This document shows, one piece after another, positions 52,147 to 62,980 of a DNA stretch of 64,000 bases (position 1 is the stretch's first letter; each line of letters opens with the position of its first letter). Source of the DNA: Desulfobulbus alkaliphilus (lineage in GTDB: Bacteria > Desulfobacterota > Desulfobulbia > Desulfobulbales > Desulfobulbaceae). A program made the position numbers and the translations under genes. A model generated the notes under the pieces. That model was not told where the DNA came from. It searched no databases and saw only the letters and a program-made list of their open reading frames with translations. The stretch spans positions 1 through 64,000 of the forward strand of contig NZ_JAFFQC010000017.1 of assembly GCF_016918545.1 (NCBI RefSeq). Reading direction: 5' to 3'.

Positions 52147-55100
52147 ATGAAAACCACCAATTATCGTGAAATTCCTTATAATTTCACTTCAGCCGACGAT
52201 CGATTGATTATTAATCATTTTTTTGGTCCCGCGGTCTGGGAAGACCTGGAAGAACTGCGCAGCCAACGAGTCACCGGCCGTTCCGCCCGCCTGGTGATGC
52301 GCTGCATCGGCGATCTCTTCATCCTCCACCGTAATCCCTTTCTCTACCGGGAGCTGATCGATTCCCCCCGACGGCGAAATGCCTTCTTCGCTACCATGGA
52401 CAAGGATCTGGCCATCATCGAAGACACGGCCAGAAAGGTACGTGGCAATCCGGAACGAAGCGACAAGGTCATCAATCTGGTGCGACTCTGCCGGCAACAG
52501 GTCGGTAAGGTTGGTGAGGAAATCAGTACTGTCACCGTTTGGCAGACAACACTGAAAAAACGGCTTGGGGCCGTTATTGGAGCTGAGAACGTCTGCTTTG
52601 ACCCCTTCTCCGTTATCAGTCACGCCACCGATGCCACCGATTGGCGCTTGTATTTACCAGTGGCCGTACTCCGCCCTTCACAGGAAGAGCAGATACCGCA
52701 TCTGCTCCAGGCTATCGAAGAACTGGGACTGCATGTCATTCCCCGGGGAGGCGGCACCGGGCTCACCGGCGGTGCCGTGCCGGTGAGCAGTGGCTGTGTG
52801 ATGATCAACACCGAAAAACTCAACCGTATCCATGGCATGGATCACCGGGAATTTACCGACGATGATGGCAACCACAAACAGATGGCGGTGCTCCGCCTGG
52901 AAGCCGGGGTCATCACCCAGGATGCCATGACCTATGCCGAGCAACAGGGGTTGGTTTTTGCCACTGATCCAACCAGTGCCTGGGCCTCCACCATCGGTGG
53001 TAATATCGCGGAGAATGCCGGTGGCAAGACCGCCGTGCTCTGGGGTACGGCCATTGACAATGTGCTGGAATACACGATTGTCACCCCAGGTGCCGGCAAA
53101 TTAACCGTCCAGCGGGTCAACCACCCCATGCGCAAGATCCTTCCCCAAGACCGAGTCCTCTTTGATATTTTCGATGCTATGGGCACGTTAGTACGTCGGA
53201 TCGAATTGGGCGGTGAAGAGATTCGCAAAAAAGGCTTGTGGAAAGACATTACCAACAAAGCCTTGGGCGGGCTTCCCGGGGTCCAGAAGGAAGGTACCGA
53301 CGGGGTGATTACCTCGGCGGAATTCATTCTCTATCGAGCCTATGCAAAAAAACTGACCTGTTGCCTTGAGTTTTTCGGCACGGACATGGACGAAGCCAGC
53401 CGGGTGATCGTCGAGATCTCGGAAACTTTTGTCAACCAGGGCGAGGAGGCACTGATGGCCCTGGAACATTTTGACGAGGAGTATATCCGGGCGATCAACT
53501 ACAAATTCAAGGCAGCGCGCAGCGAGCCCCCCAAGGCCGTGTTGCTTATCGACATGGTTGCCCACACCACTCCCCAGATCCTCCGAGGTAAGGCAAGGCT
53601 GCAACAATTACTCGCATCCTATACCAACACCGAACTTTTCATAGCCAGCGATGCCGATGAGGCCGAGCGTTTCTGGCGGGATCGCAAACGACTTGGCGCC
53701 ATTGCCGCCCGCACTAATGCCTTCAAGCTCAACGAGGACATTGTCCTTCCGCTGCCGGCTCTGGCTGAATTCGCCCGTTTCGTCGATGCATATAACAGAG
53801 AAGAGGATATCTTCAACCAGGAAAGCGTGATCCACGAAACCATGGACTATCTGGTAACCGCTGAACCCATCGAGGATCCGGACTGGTTGGAGGCCAAGAT
53901 GCCCAAGGCCGATGAACTCTGTCAAAATACCCTTGACATCTTGGCTGACCGGACCAGGGCTGATCTTCGCGGCGGAATACTGCTGAAAAATCTCGAGGCC
54001 GACCTGCTGGAACTGTTCCGCGGCTACACCCGCATCAGTACCAATATCCGCCACATTTTCGAAGAGGTGCGCAAACGGCGCATTATCATTGCCACCCACA
54101 TGCACGCCGGCGATGGTAATGTCCATGTCAACATCCCGGTTTTTTCCAATGATCGGGCCATGATGCAGCGCGCTGCCCAGACCGCCGACGATGTCATGAC
54201 CAAGGCTGTTGCCCTCAACGGCGTGGTCAGTGGTGAACACGGGATCGGCATTACCAAGATGAAATTTCTTGACCGTCAACTGATTGACGAGTTGCGTGCC
54301 TACCGCAAGCAGGCAGATCCAAAAGGGCTGATGAACCCGAACAAGCTTGATGACCCCGAGATTATAGACAAGGTATTCACCCCTTCTTTCAATCTTCTTG
54401 AGCTGGAAGCCCGGATCCTTCAACATGGATCCCTGGAAACCCTGGCTTCCCGGATTTCCAAGTGCATCCGCTGTGGCAAGTGCAAGACCGATTGTTGCGT
54501 CTTTTTTCCCGGCGGCGATCTTTATTTCCATCCTCGAAACAAAAATCTGGCCATTGGTTCACTGATCGAAGCCCTGCTCTATGACATGCAACGATCCCAT
54601 TATCCCCGCTTTCATCAGCTTCGGCATCTGGGAGAGATTGCTGACCACTGCACCTTGTGCGGCAAATGCCTCAAACCCTGTCCGGTGGACATCGACACGG
54701 CCCGGGTGTCCATTCTTGAACGTGAAATCCTCAGTGATCGAGGCTTTAAACAGACCTCTCTGGCCACCCGATTGTCTCTTTACTACCTGAAAAACCGCAA
54801 TCGTCTCTTCAACGCGTTGTTCCGTACAACCGTGATGGCATGGGGCGCGTCTCTCCAGCGCCTGGGCACAAAAATCCTCCGCCAGGCTCCGTCGGCGATC
54901 ACATCGAAAAATTGGCAATTAATGGCTATGCTTAAATCGCCGATGATGCCGCCATCCGACCAACCTCTGCGAGCCAGGCTGCCCCAGTATTCCCTCAGCG
55001 AGGCTTTGCTCTTCACTCCCCCGGGACCCAGGGGCAAGACGGTGTTCTATTTTCCAGGTTGCGGCTCGGAACGACTGTATGCCGACATTGCCGCCGCTTC

Positions 55101-55791
55101 CCTGTACATTCTACTCAAAACCGGGGTGCGGGTGGTGTTGCCGCCGCCCAACCTCTGCTGCGGATTTCCGGCCAGAGCTAATGCCAAAACCACCATGCAC
55201 AATGACCTCATCCTGCGGGATACCATCATTCTTAGTCAGATCAGGGAGATGCTCGGCTATATCAATTTTGACAGCGTGGTGGTCAGTTGCGGTACCTGCA
55301 GAGAAGCGCTGCATGGGTTGGCTGCCGAGGAAATTTTCGGGTGCGGGATATCCGATATCTCCTCTTTTGTGCTTGAACACGCCCCGGAGTCTTTCCCGCA
55401 GGACAAGGAGCAACGCTATCTGTACCATGCTCCCTGCCACGATTCATTGCAGGGTGATGGCCCTGTTATGGTTCGACGGATTGCCGGCGGGGTCATTCCA
55501 GTCGAAGCATGCTGCTCCGAGGCCGGGACCCTGGCCCTGTCACGCCCGGATATCACCGGCGCCATGCTGGAGCGTAAACGTCATGGTATGCAATCAAAGC
55601 GCAGGTCACACCCGGAAGCGCAAGTCATTGCCACCAACTGCCCGTCCTGTCTTTCCGGCCTGGGACGAAACCGCGACCTTGGCATAATGCCGCAGCATCT
55701 GGCCGTGCTCCTGGCGGAAAAACTGGCTGCGCAACCGTGGCAGCAGGAATTAGCCAGCTTGATTAAAGGCAACGAGGTCATTACCTTTTAA
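52147..55791 (+). CDS. FAD-linked oxidase / Fe-S / CCG-domain dehydrogenase with DUF3683
   Basis: The 1214-aa fusion has an N-terminal DUF3683 region (1-140), then a GlcD/Dld-type FAD-binding domain (about 150-700; VIPRGGGTGLTGGAVPVSSG, NIAENAGGKTAVLWG, HMHAGDGNVHVN, GVVSGEHGIGITK). A ferredoxin domain follows at about 780-880 (CIRCGKCKTDCC, CTLCGKCLKPCPVD), and the C-terminus has two CCG-type repeats (FYFPGCGSERL, LCCGFPAR; YHAPCHDSLQGDG, CPSCLSG). It is a membrane-associated 2-hydroxyacid (D-lactate or glycolate-like) dehydrogenase passing electrons to Fe-S clusters. ATG 52147 is used. The substrate is not determinable. Confidence 0.87.
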   Translation: MKTTNYREIPYNFTSADDRLIINHFFGPAVWEDLEELRSQRVTGRSARLVMRCIGDLFILHRNPFLYRELIDSPRRRNAFFATMDKDLAIIEDTARKVRGNPERSDKVINLVRLCRQQVGKVGEEISTVTVWQTTLKKRLGAVIGAENVCFDPFSVISHATDATDWRLYLPVAVLRPSQEEQIPHLLQAIEELGLHVIPRGGGTGLTGGAVPVSSGCVMINTEKLNRIHGMDHREFTDDDGNHKQMAVLRLEAGVITQDAMTYAEQQGLVFATDPTSAWASTIGGNIAENAGGKTAVLWGTAIDNVLEYTIVTPGAGKLTVQRVNHPMRKILPQDRVLFDIFDAMGTLVRRIELGGEEIRKKGLWKDITNKALGGLPGVQKEGTDGVITSAEFILYRAYAKKLTCCLEFFGTDMDEASRVIVEISETFVNQGEEALMALEHFDEEYIRAINYKFKAARSEPPKAVLLIDMVAHTTPQILRGKARLQQLLASYTNTELFIASDADEAERFWRDRKRLGAIAARTNAFKLNEDIVLPLPALAEFARFVDAYNREEDIFNQESVIHETMDYLVTAEPIEDPDWLEAKMPKADELCQNTLDILADRTRADLRGGILLKNLEADLLELFRGYTRISTNIRHIFEEVRKRRIIIATHMHAGDGNVHVNIPVFSNDRAMMQRAAQTADDVMTKAVALNGVVSGEHGIGITKMKFLDRQLIDELRAYRKQADPKGLMNPNKLDDPEIIDKVFTPSFNLLELEARILQHGSLETLASRISKCIRCGKCKTDCCVFFPGGDLYFHPRNKNLAIGSLIEALLYDMQRSHYPRFHQLRHLGEIADHCTLCGKCLKPCPVDIDTARVSILEREILSDRGFKQTSLATRLSLYYLKNRNRLFNALFRTTVMAWGASLQRLGTKILRQAPSAITSKNWQLMAMLKSPMMPPSDQPLRARLPQYSLSEALLFTPPGPRGKTVFYFPGCGSERLYADIAAASLYILLKTGVRVVLPPPNLCCGFPARANAKTTMHNDLILRDTIILSQIREMLGYINFDSVVVSCGTCREALHGLAAEEIFGCGISDISSFVLEHAPESFPQDKEQRYLYHAPCHDSLQGDGPVMVRRIAGGVIPVEACCSEAGTLALSRPDITGAMLERKRHGMQSKRRSHPEAQVIATNCPSCLSGLGRNRDLGIMPQHLAVLLAEKLAAQPWQQELASLIKGNEVITF

Positions 55792-55834
55792 CTTTTAAAG
55801 GGTTAAGGTGGATGATTCAGCCCGGAACAATTCA

Positions 55835-55858
55835 CCTGGATCCATGACGGCTGGAATG
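55835..55858 (+). repeat. MITE left-end fragment
   Basis: CCTGGATCCATGACGGCTGG matches the left terminus of the MITE family. The rest of the element is absent. It lies 43 bp after the dehydrogenase and is the last copy in the window; none occurs in the nqr or kor region. Confidence 0.65.
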
Positions 55859-56065
55859 TGCTTCATTCATCAGGGGATTGCATCGTGTTTTTTGATTGGG
55901 TTGACTTTTTATGCGAATATAGGAAGAGTGGCCACATGAGTCGTGTTTGGAGGTAAATGTTATTTCCATGCATCCATCGCGGCAGCCCAGAAGCCTTCAA
56001 GCCTGGGATAAGCCGCTATCAGCACATACGGTAATCATCGAAACGGATGTTAAGGCAGGGAATCT

Positions 56066-57082
56066 ATGAGCGTACATCACGACAGCCGTCCCCGAATCGG
56101 GCGACGCAGATTTCTCACTATTCTCGCTCTTACCGGGGTCGCGGCCGGTTTCTATGGGTTTGGCGCGCTGCGACCAAATCCCGGGGAGCACACGATTCGG
56201 CAAAGCCGGATCATGATGGGCACCCAGATCAACCTGATTGTCCATGGTCCGGATGTGGACCAGTGCCTGCAGGCAACCAGAGACACCTTTGCCCGTATGG
56301 AGACCCTGGAACATATTTTCAGCCGATACCGGGCTGAAAGCGCCCTGGCTCGCCTCAATGCAACTGGGGCCCTGTCCGCGGCACCGGCCGAGTTTCTGGA
56401 GGTTCTTGACCTGGCCGACCACATCAGCGAAACCACCGAAGGTGCTTTTGACATCACCGTTCTGCCACTTTTACAACTCTATGCCCATAACCAACTGCCG
56501 GAGCAGGATCAGCTGACAGAAACCCTCAGGCTGGTCGATTACCGTGCCATCGAACGACGGGGAGCCCGTCTCGCTTTTACCCGACCGAACATGGGAATCA
56601 CCCTGGACGGTATAGCCAAGGGATATATTGTCGACCAAGGCGTGGCCACTCTGAACAGCAACGGCTTTGCCGACGTCTATGTCGAGGCCGGGGGCGATCT
56701 CATGGTGACCGGAAACAAACCGGGAGACCAGCCCTGGCGGGTTGGCGTTCGGCCGCCCCGAGCGTACGGGCCAGAAACCATGCCAGTGATCTCAACCTTC
56801 TCCCCTCTGGCCGTGGCCACCTCCGGTGACTATATGCAGGCCTTTAGCGATGATCTCCGGCATCATCACATTCTTGATCCCCGTACCGGCATGTCGCCGT
56901 TGGAACTGGCAAGCGCCACGGTCACGGCACCCTCAGTTGCTCTGGCCGATGGTTTGGCCACCGCTGCCATGGTTCTTGGACCCAAACAGGCCCTGACCGT
57001 GCTGGAAAAGTACACCGGCTGCGAAGGACTGTTGATAAGCAAGGATCTCCACCAGTACCGCACCACGGGCTTTCAGGGGTGA
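56066..57082 (+). CDS. apbE: FAD:protein FMN transferase
   Basis: The 338-aa ApbE protein has a twin-arginine-like signal (GRRRFLTILALTGVAAGFYG). The mature domain shows MMGTQINLIVHG, GAFDITVLPLLQL, GITLDGIAKGYIVDQGV, VEAGGDLMVTG and LDPRTGMSP. ApbE attaches FMN covalently to Thr residues of NqrB and NqrC (or RnfG/RnfD), outside the membrane. It is encoded 1 bp ahead of nqrA, matching that job. Confidence 0.92.
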   Translation: MSVHHDSRPRIGRRRFLTILALTGVAAGFYGFGALRPNPGEHTIRQSRIMMGTQINLIVHGPDVDQCLQATRDTFARMETLEHIFSRYRAESALARLNATGALSAAPAEFLEVLDLADHISETTEGAFDITVLPLLQLYAHNQLPEQDQLTETLRLVDYRAIERRGARLAFTRPNMGITLDGIAKGYIVDQGVATLNSNGFADVYVEAGGDLMVTGNKPGDQPWRVGVRPPRAYGPETMPVISTFSPLAVATSGDYMQAFSDDLRHHHILDPRTGMSPLELASATVTAPSVALADGLATAAMVLGPKQALTVLEKYTGCEGLLISKDLHQYRTTGFQG

Positions 57083-57083
57083 G

Positions 57084-58433
57084 ATGAAGACCATTAACAT
57101 ACGTCGGGGCCTTGATATCCCTCTGGCCGGAGTTCCGGAGCAGGTGATCACCAAAAGTGCTTCGATCAAGGAAGTGGCCCTTATCGGTGACGACTACCCG
57201 GGCCTCAAACCCACTATGCTGGTCGAAACAGGTGATCGGATCCAGTTGGGCCAGCCTCTGTTTACGGACAAGAAAAACGAGGGATTTTTTTTCACCTCGC
57301 CGGGCAGCGGGATGGTGGTGGCCATCAACCGGGGCGAGAAGCGACGTTTCGAATCCCTGGTCATCCGCCTCGAAGGGGATGGGGAAGTTTCTTTTCCCGA
57401 GGCCATGGAACCCTTGCAGGTTCAATCCGCGGAGACTATTCGCTCACTCCTGCACCAAAGCGGCCTGTGGAGCGGGTTTCGGACCCGGCCTTTTGGTCTT
57501 ATCCCCCGGGCCAAGGACACCCCTGAATCTCTTTTTATCACCGCTCTGGACAGCCAACCACTGGCCGCCGATCCCGAGGTGCTCATACAGCGGCGACCAA
57601 AGCATTTCCTCGCCGGGCTTCGGGTTCTGCGCCGTCTACTCAAGGTTCCCCTGCATCTGTGCGCTCGCTCCGGGGCAGATCTGCCCGGTATGGACGAAGA
57701 CGGCATTGAATCCTGGGGATTTGCCGGACCTCACCCCGCTGGTCTGCCCTCAACCCATATTCACCATATCGATCCGGTGCATGCCGGCAAACAGGTCTGG
57801 CATATCGAAGCCCGGGATGTGCTGGCCATCGGCCACCTTTTCACTACCGGCAGACTCAGCACGGAAAAGATCATCGCCCTGGCCGGCCCCGGGGTGCAAT
57901 ACCCCCGGCTAATCAACACCCGGGCCGGGGCATCGCTGCAGGATCTCTGCCGGGATGAACTCGTTGCCGACGGGCCTCGACGAATCATCTCCGGTTCAGT
58001 TCTCGATGGCCGTATACACACAACCTCCACCGGCTTCCTGGGCCGATATCACCGTCAAGTCACGGTGATCAGTGAGGGAGACGGCCGCTCGCTTTTTGCC
58101 TGGCTGGCTCCGGGCAGTGACCGTTTCTCCCGTACCGGCCTGTTTGCCTCCAGGCTGTTCAGGAGTAAACGCTTCAGCATGACCACCGCTGCCTGGGGCG
58201 GCCGGCGGGCCATTTATCCCCTGCCTGTCTACGACTCGGTTATGCCTCTGGACATCATGGCCATCCCGTTGCTGAAAAGCCTGGCCGTGGGCGATACCGA
58301 AAAAGCCGCTGCTCTCGGTTGCCTGGAACTCATTGAGGAGGACCTGGCCTTGTGCAGTTTTGTCTGTCCAGGGAAAAACGAATACGGACCGATGCTGCGT
58401 GCAGTGCTCAACGCCATCCAGGAAGGTGAATGA
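57084..58433 (+). CDS. nqrA: Na+-NQR subunit A
   Basis: The 449-aa protein is a typical NqrA, opening IRRGLDIPLAGVPEQ and containing GDDYPGLKPTMLVETGDRIQ, SPGSGMVVAINRGEKRRFES and the C-terminal LAVGDTEKAAALGCLELIEEDLALCSFVCPGK in segments. It is the large soluble subunit on the cytoplasmic side, close to the quinone site. The length is as in Vibrio NqrA. Confidence 0.95.
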   Translation: MKTINIRRGLDIPLAGVPEQVITKSASIKEVALIGDDYPGLKPTMLVETGDRIQLGQPLFTDKKNEGFFFTSPGSGMVVAINRGEKRRFESLVIRLEGDGEVSFPEAMEPLQVQSAETIRSLLHQSGLWSGFRTRPFGLIPRAKDTPESLFITALDSQPLAADPEVLIQRRPKHFLAGLRVLRRLLKVPLHLCARSGADLPGMDEDGIESWGFAGPHPAGLPSTHIHHIDPVHAGKQVWHIEARDVLAIGHLFTTGRLSTEKIIALAGPGVQYPRLINTRAGASLQDLCRDELVADGPRRIISGSVLDGRIHTTSTGFLGRYHRQVTVISEGDGRSLFAWLAPGSDRFSRTGLFASRLFRSKRFSMTTAAWGGRRAIYPLPVYDSVMPLDIMAIPLLKSLAVGDTEKAAALGCLELIEEDLALCSFVCPGKNEYGPMLRAVLNAIQEGE

Positions 58434-58479
58434 TCCATGGCCGACTCTTTCTCCAGGATAACATCAAGGTGCGGTATCC

Positions 58480-59688
58480 ATGCCATTTCTCCGTAATTTT
58501 TTCGATGCAATAGCGCCAAGATTTGCCAAAGGCGGCCCCCTCCACCGCTGGTACCCGCTGTTCGAGGCCGCCGACTCCTTTCTTTTCCACAGCCGTCGGA
58601 CTACCCGTACAGCTCCCCATGTCCGCGATGGCGTCGATTACAAACGGATCATGATCACGGTAATCATTGCCCTGATCCCTTGTGTCATCATGGCCTTGTG
58701 GAACACCGGTTACCAGGCCAACCTCGCCCTGCAGCAACTGGGGGTTGCTCTGCCTCCAGGCTGGAGGGGTGCGGTCATGGCCCTGGTTGGTTGCGATCCG
58801 GCCAGCCACCTGGCCAATCTGGTGCATGGCGCCCTTTACTTCCTGCCCATCTATCTGGTGACCGTGGTGGTGGGCAGCATCTGGGAAGGGCTTTTCAACC
58901 TCTTGCGCGGACATGAATTTTCCGAGGCCTTCCTGGTCACCAGCCTTCTCTTTCCTCTGACTTTGCCGGCCACCATTCCCCTCTGGCAGGTGGCGCTCGG
59001 CATCAGTTTCGGCGTCATTTTCGCCAAGGAAGTGTTTGGCGGTGTCGGTCGTAACTTCATGAACCCGGCCCTGGTGGCCCGTGCCTTTCTCTATTTTGCC
59101 TATCCGATCCAGATGACCGGTGACACCGTCTGGGTGCCAGTGGACGGGTACACCAGTGCGACCCTGTTGGCCGAAATCGCTGATCTTGATCCAGGCGTCG
59201 GCCTGGCCGAACTGCCCTACACCTGGACCCAGGCCTTTGTCGGTTCTCTGCCCGGATCCATGGGCGACACCTCAGCCCTCGCCTGTCTGCTGGGCGCCGG
59301 CCTGCTGCTCATTACCGGTATTGCCTCCTGGCGAATCATGGGGGCTATGCTCCTGGGCGGTGTCCTGACCGCCGTCATCCTGGCCCACCTGCCCGACCCG
59401 GTCAACGGTCTGTACACCCTGCCGGCCCACTGGCATCTGGTGCTGGGCAGCTTCGCCTTTGGCATGGTCTTCATGGCCACTGATCCTGTCTCCGCGGCGC
59501 AGACACCAACAGGACAATGGTTGTACGGTGGACTGATCGGCTTTCTCGCCATCCTCATCCGTACCGTGAACCCGGCTTTTCCCGAGGGCGTGATGCTGGC
59601 CATTCTTCTGGGCAATGTCTGTGCCCCACTCTTCGATTATTTTGTTGTCCAGGCCAATATCAAGCGGAGGAGACTGCGTCATGGCTGA
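58480..59688 (+). CDS. nqrB: Na+-NQR subunit B
   Basis: The 402-aa integral membrane protein has about ten helices. APHVRDGVDYKRIM is the N-terminal signature; the FMN-attachment Thr lies in VDGYTSATLLAEI (the ApbE target motif). EVFGGVGRNFMNPALVARAF and GFLAILIRTVNPAFPEG are also conserved. It holds covalent FMN and riboflavin and forms the main Na+ channel. It overlaps nqrC by 8 bp. Confidence 0.95.
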   Translation: MPFLRNFFDAIAPRFAKGGPLHRWYPLFEAADSFLFHSRRTTRTAPHVRDGVDYKRIMITVIIALIPCVIMALWNTGYQANLALQQLGVALPPGWRGAVMALVGCDPASHLANLVHGALYFLPIYLVTVVVGSIWEGLFNLLRGHEFSEAFLVTSLLFPLTLPATIPLWQVALGISFGVIFAKEVFGGVGRNFMNPALVARAFLYFAYPIQMTGDTVWVPVDGYTSATLLAEIADLDPGVGLAELPYTWTQAFVGSLPGSMGDTSALACLLGAGLLLITGIASWRIMGAMLLGGVLTAVILAHLPDPVNGLYTLPAHWHLVLGSFAFGMVFMATDPVSAAQTPTGQWLYGGLIGFLAILIRTVNPAFPEGVMLAILLGNVCAPLFDYFVVQANIKRRRLRHG

Positions 59689-60466
59689 AGAATCCCTTGC
59701 CAGGCCGTTTTATACAGTGCTGATCCTGGCCCTGGCTTGTTCCACCCTGGTCGCCGGTGCCGCCGTGGGTCTACGCCCCCTGCAGGAGGCCAACCGCCAG
59801 ATCGATCAGCAGAGGAATATTCTCCGCGCCGCCGGCCTGTACCGTGGAGACAAGGATGTCCAGGAACAGTTTCTCACCATCCGCACCCGTGTTATTGAAC
59901 TCGCCAGCGGTGAATTTGTATCCGCGGACCGCATCGCTCCGGAAACCTTTGATCAACGTCGAGCGGCTCTGGACAGTGATTTGGGCAGACCGTTGAGCAG
60001 GGACGAGGACCTGGCCGGACTGTCACGGGTAGAACGCTATTCCCTGGTCTACCTGGTGAAAGAGGAGGACCGGATTGACCAGATCATCCTCCCTATCCGA
60101 GGCAGGGGTGTCTGGTCGACCATGTATGCTTATGTGGCTGTGGATGCCGATTTGAACACCATCCGCGGCGTCAGTTTTTTCGAACATGGCGAGACTCCTG
60201 GCCTGGGTGGAGAGATTGAAAACCCCCGCTGGCAGGAACGGTGGCGGGGTAAAAAAATCTACGGACCGGATCAGGAAGTAGCCCTGCGCCTGGTTCAGGG
60301 CCCCGCGGCTGAAACAGAAAGAGCTGCCGCTCACCATATCGACGGCCTTTCCGGGGCCACCAACACCGGTAACGGTGTTTCCAACCTGTTGCAATTCTGG
60401 TTTGGTGACCATGGCTTCCGACCATTTTTCCAACAACTGCAGCGGCAAAGAGGACTCAATGGCTGA
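59681..60466 (+). CDS. nqrC: Na+-NQR subunit C
   Basis: The 261-aa protein has one N-terminal membrane helix (about 10-32) and an exported FMN domain. The FMN-Thr motif is [13 protein letters not shown]. The segment [20 protein letters not shown] is conserved in NqrC/RnfG. It overlaps nqrB and nqrD by 8 bp each. Confidence 0.95.
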   Translation: MAEESLARPFYTVLILALACSTLVAGAAVGLRPLQEANRQIDQQRNILRAAGLYRGDKDVQEQFLTIRTRVIELASGEFVSADRIAPETFDQRRAALDSDLGRPLSRDEDLAGLSRVERYSLVYLVKEEDRIDQIILPIRGRGVWSTMYAYVAVDADLNTIRGVSFFEHGETPGLGGEIENPRWQERWRGKKIYGPDQEVALRLVQGPAAETERAAAHHIDGLSGATNTGNGVSNLLQFWFGDHGFRPFFQQLQRQRGLNG

Positions 60467-61082
60467 CAGGAAACGTGATCTCCTCCTGCGCTCGATCATC
60501 GAGCGCAATCCCATCGCCCTTCTGGTGCTGGGCATCTGCTCGGCCCTGGCGGTTACTACTCAGTTGGAAACTGCTCTGGTTATGTCGATCTGCGTCACCC
60601 TGGTGGTGGCTTTTTCCAGTTTGACTATTTCCCTGGTCCGTGCCCACATCCCCAACTCTGTACGCATCGGCATCCAGATCACGGTTATTGCCACCCTGGT
60701 GATTCTGGTCGACCAGATCCTCAAGGCCTTTTATTTTGACCTGGCGAGGCAACTCTCCATTTATGTCGGTCTGATCATCACCAACTGCATTGTCATGGGC
60801 CGGGCGGAGGGGTTTGCCATGTCCAACCCGCCGATAAGCAGCTTCCTCGATGGTATCGGCAATGGTCTGGGATATGGGTTTATCCTTATGACCGTCGCGT
60901 TCTTCCGGGAACTGCTCGGATCCGGCACCCTGTTCGGGGTCGAAATCCTGCCCTTGACCACCAACGGCGGCTGGTACCTGCGCAACGGTATCATGGTCCT
61001 GCCGGTGAGTGCCTTCTTTCTCATCGCCTTGATCATCTGGTTTCTGCGCACTATTGATCCGGTTCAGCAGGAGAAGAACTGA
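60459..61082 (+). CDS. nqrD: Na+-NQR subunit D
   Basis: The 207-aa membrane protein has six helices and the NqrD/RnfE signature [16 protein letters not shown] with the Cys that helps bind the intramembrane Fe site, and [14 protein letters not shown]. It abuts nqrE with a 1-bp overlap. Confidence 0.95.
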   Translation: MADRKRDLLLRSIIERNPIALLVLGICSALAVTTQLETALVMSICVTLVVAFSSLTISLVRAHIPNSVRIGIQITVIATLVILVDQILKAFYFDLARQLSIYVGLIITNCIVMGRAEGFAMSNPPISSFLDGIGNGLGYGFILMTVAFFRELLGSGTLFGVEILPLTTNGGWYLRNGIMVLPVSAFFLIALIIWFLRTIDPVQQEKN

Positions 61083-61684
61083 TGAACCCCTACCTGGAAA
61101 TCATCATTCGCTCGTTCTTTGTCGAAAACCTGCCGCTCAGTTTTTTTCTGGGCATGTGCACTTTTCTCGCCATTTCTAAAAAAGTGCAAAGCGCCATTGG
61201 TCTCGGGGCGGCAGTACTGGTCCTGATGGTCATCACCGTGCCGGTGAACCACCTGATCCTCGAATACCTGCTCGCAGCGGGAGCTCTGGCCTGGATAGGT
61301 CAGCCCGACCTGGATCTGACCTTTCTCGGCCTGCTCATCTACATCGGCGTGATCGCGGCCATTGTCCAGATTCTGGAGATGTTCCTTGATCGTTTTATGC
61401 CCGCCTTGTATGCGACCCTGGGCATCTTTCTCCCCCTGTTGACGGTTAACTGCGCCATCCTCGGCGGCAGCCTGTTCATGGTGGAGCGCGAGTACACCCT
61501 GGGCGAGAGCGCGGCCTACGGTTTCGGGGCCGGCGGTGGTTTCTTTCTGGCCGTGGTTCTTCTGGCCGGTATCCGTGAAAAACTGGAGTATGCCAACCCA
61601 CCCGCCGGACTTCGCGGCCTGGGATTGACCTTCATCTGTGCCGGCCTGATGGCCCTGGCTTTCATGGGCCTGGGGGGCTTTTGA
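61082..61684 (+). CDS. nqrE: Na+-NQR subunit E
   Basis: The 200-aa membrane protein has six helices. [20 protein letters not shown] carries the second Cys of the NqrD/E Fe site, and [20 protein letters not shown] is conserved. The start overlaps the nqrD stop. Confidence 0.95.
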   Translation: MNPYLEIIIRSFFVENLPLSFFLGMCTFLAISKKVQSAIGLGAAVLVLMVITVPVNHLILEYLLAAGALAWIGQPDLDLTFLGLLIYIGVIAAIVQILEMFLDRFMPALYATLGIFLPLLTVNCAILGGSLFMVEREYTLGESAAYGFGAGGGFFLAVVLLAGIREKLEYANPPAGLRGLGLTFICAGLMALAFMGLGGF

Positions 61685-61746
61685 TATGTTTTGCGCACAG
61701 GACCAACAGCCCGGAAGAACCTCTCCTTCTATAAGGAGGCGACGGC

Positions 61747-62970
61747 ATGCATGAAATTGTCGCTGCAGTCCTCTGTTTTCTCGCCATTCAGCTTGTGCTG
61801 GTCACCCTGATTGTCACTGCCAAACGTCTGCTGCTTCCCAGTGGTGAGGTCACCATCCTGGTCAACGATGAAAAAAAACTGACAGTCCCTCCTGGAGGCA
61901 AACTCCTTAGCGCCCTTGCCGAGCAGAGTATCTTCCTTTCCTCGGCCTGCGGTGGTGGCGGCAGTTGCGGGCAATGCCGCTGCCTGGTTGAGGAGGGAGG
62001 CGGCGCCATTCTCCCCACCGAACTCTCATCGATCAAACCCGCCGAGGCCCGGCAGGGTATGCGCCTATCCTGCCAGGTCCCGGTGAAGCGCGATCTCAAA
62101 ATCCGTATCCCTTCGGAAATGCTGGAAACCCGCAAGTGGGTCTGCCGGGTTCGCTCAAATCGCAATGTCGCCACCTTTATCAAGGAACTGGTCCTTGAAC
62201 TGCCTTCTGATGAGGAAGTCAACTTCAAACCAGGCGGCTATATTCAGATTGAAGTACCGCCCCATGCCCTTGACTACAAGAGCTTTGATATTGATGAAAA
62301 ATTTCTGGGCGACTGGACCAAATTCAAAATGTTCCAGTACCAGTCCCGGGTTCACCAACCGGTGAGCCGGGCTTATTCCATGGCCAACTATCCGGCCGAG
62401 AAAGGCATCATCAAGCTCAACGTCCGCATTGCCAGCCCACCGCCGCGGGGTCCTCTGGGCACTCCTCCCGGGCAGGCCTCCTCCTATATCTTCAATCTCA
62501 AGGAAGGTGACGAAGTAACCATTGCCGGTCCTTTCGGAGACTTCTTCATCGAAGACAGTGATTCCGAGATGGTCTACGTTGGCGGCGGCGCCGGTATGGC
62601 TCCTCTGCGCAGCCATATTATGGAACTGTTTAAATCGCGCCGCACCACTCGAAAGGTCTCCTTCTGGTATGGCGGCCGCAGTCTCAAGGAGGTTTTTTAC
62701 GCCGAAGAATTCGAGGCCCTGTCCCGGGAGCATGATAATTTCGCCTTCCACCTGGCCCTTTCCGATCCCCAACCCGAAGATGACTGGCAGGGCTTGACCG
62801 GCTATATTCATCAAGTGCTTTTTGACAACTATCTCAAGGATCATCCGGCTCCAGAAGACATCGATTACTATATGTGCGGCCCGCCGGTCATGACCCAGTC
62901 GATGCTGACCATGCTCGACGATCTTGGCGTTGAAGCCACCAATATTCACTTCGACGACTTCGGCGGCTGA
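61747..62970 (+). CDS. nqrF: Na+-NQR subunit F (NADH dehydrogenase)
   Basis: The 407-aa protein has an N-terminal membrane helix (about 4-25). A [2Fe-2S] domain follows with [15 protein letters not shown] and LSCQVPV ligands, then a ferredoxin-NADP reductase-like module: FAD motif [13 protein letters not shown]-site segment [15 protein letters not shown], and [13 protein letters not shown]. It oxidises NADH and feeds electrons into the complex. A TATAAGGAGGCGACGGC site precedes the ATG. Confidence 0.96.
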   Translation: MHEIVAAVLCFLAIQLVLVTLIVTAKRLLLPSGEVTILVNDEKKLTVPPGGKLLSALAEQSIFLSSACGGGGSCGQCRCLVEEGGGAILPTELSSIKPAEARQGMRLSCQVPVKRDLKIRIPSEMLETRKWVCRVRSNRNVATFIKELVLELPSDEEVNFKPGGYIQIEVPPHALDYKSFDIDEKFLGDWTKFKMFQYQSRVHQPVSRAYSMANYPAEKGIIKLNVRIASPPPRGPLGTPPGQASSYIFNLKEGDEVTIAGPFGDFFIEDSDSEMVYVGGGAGMAPLRSHIMELFKSRRTTRKVSFWYGGRSLKEVFYAEEFEALSREHDNFAFHLALSDPQPEDDWQGLTGYIHQVLFDNYLKDHPAPEDIDYYMCGPPVMTQSMLTMLDDLGVEATNIHFDDFGG

Positions 62971-62980
62971 AAGATTCGTG

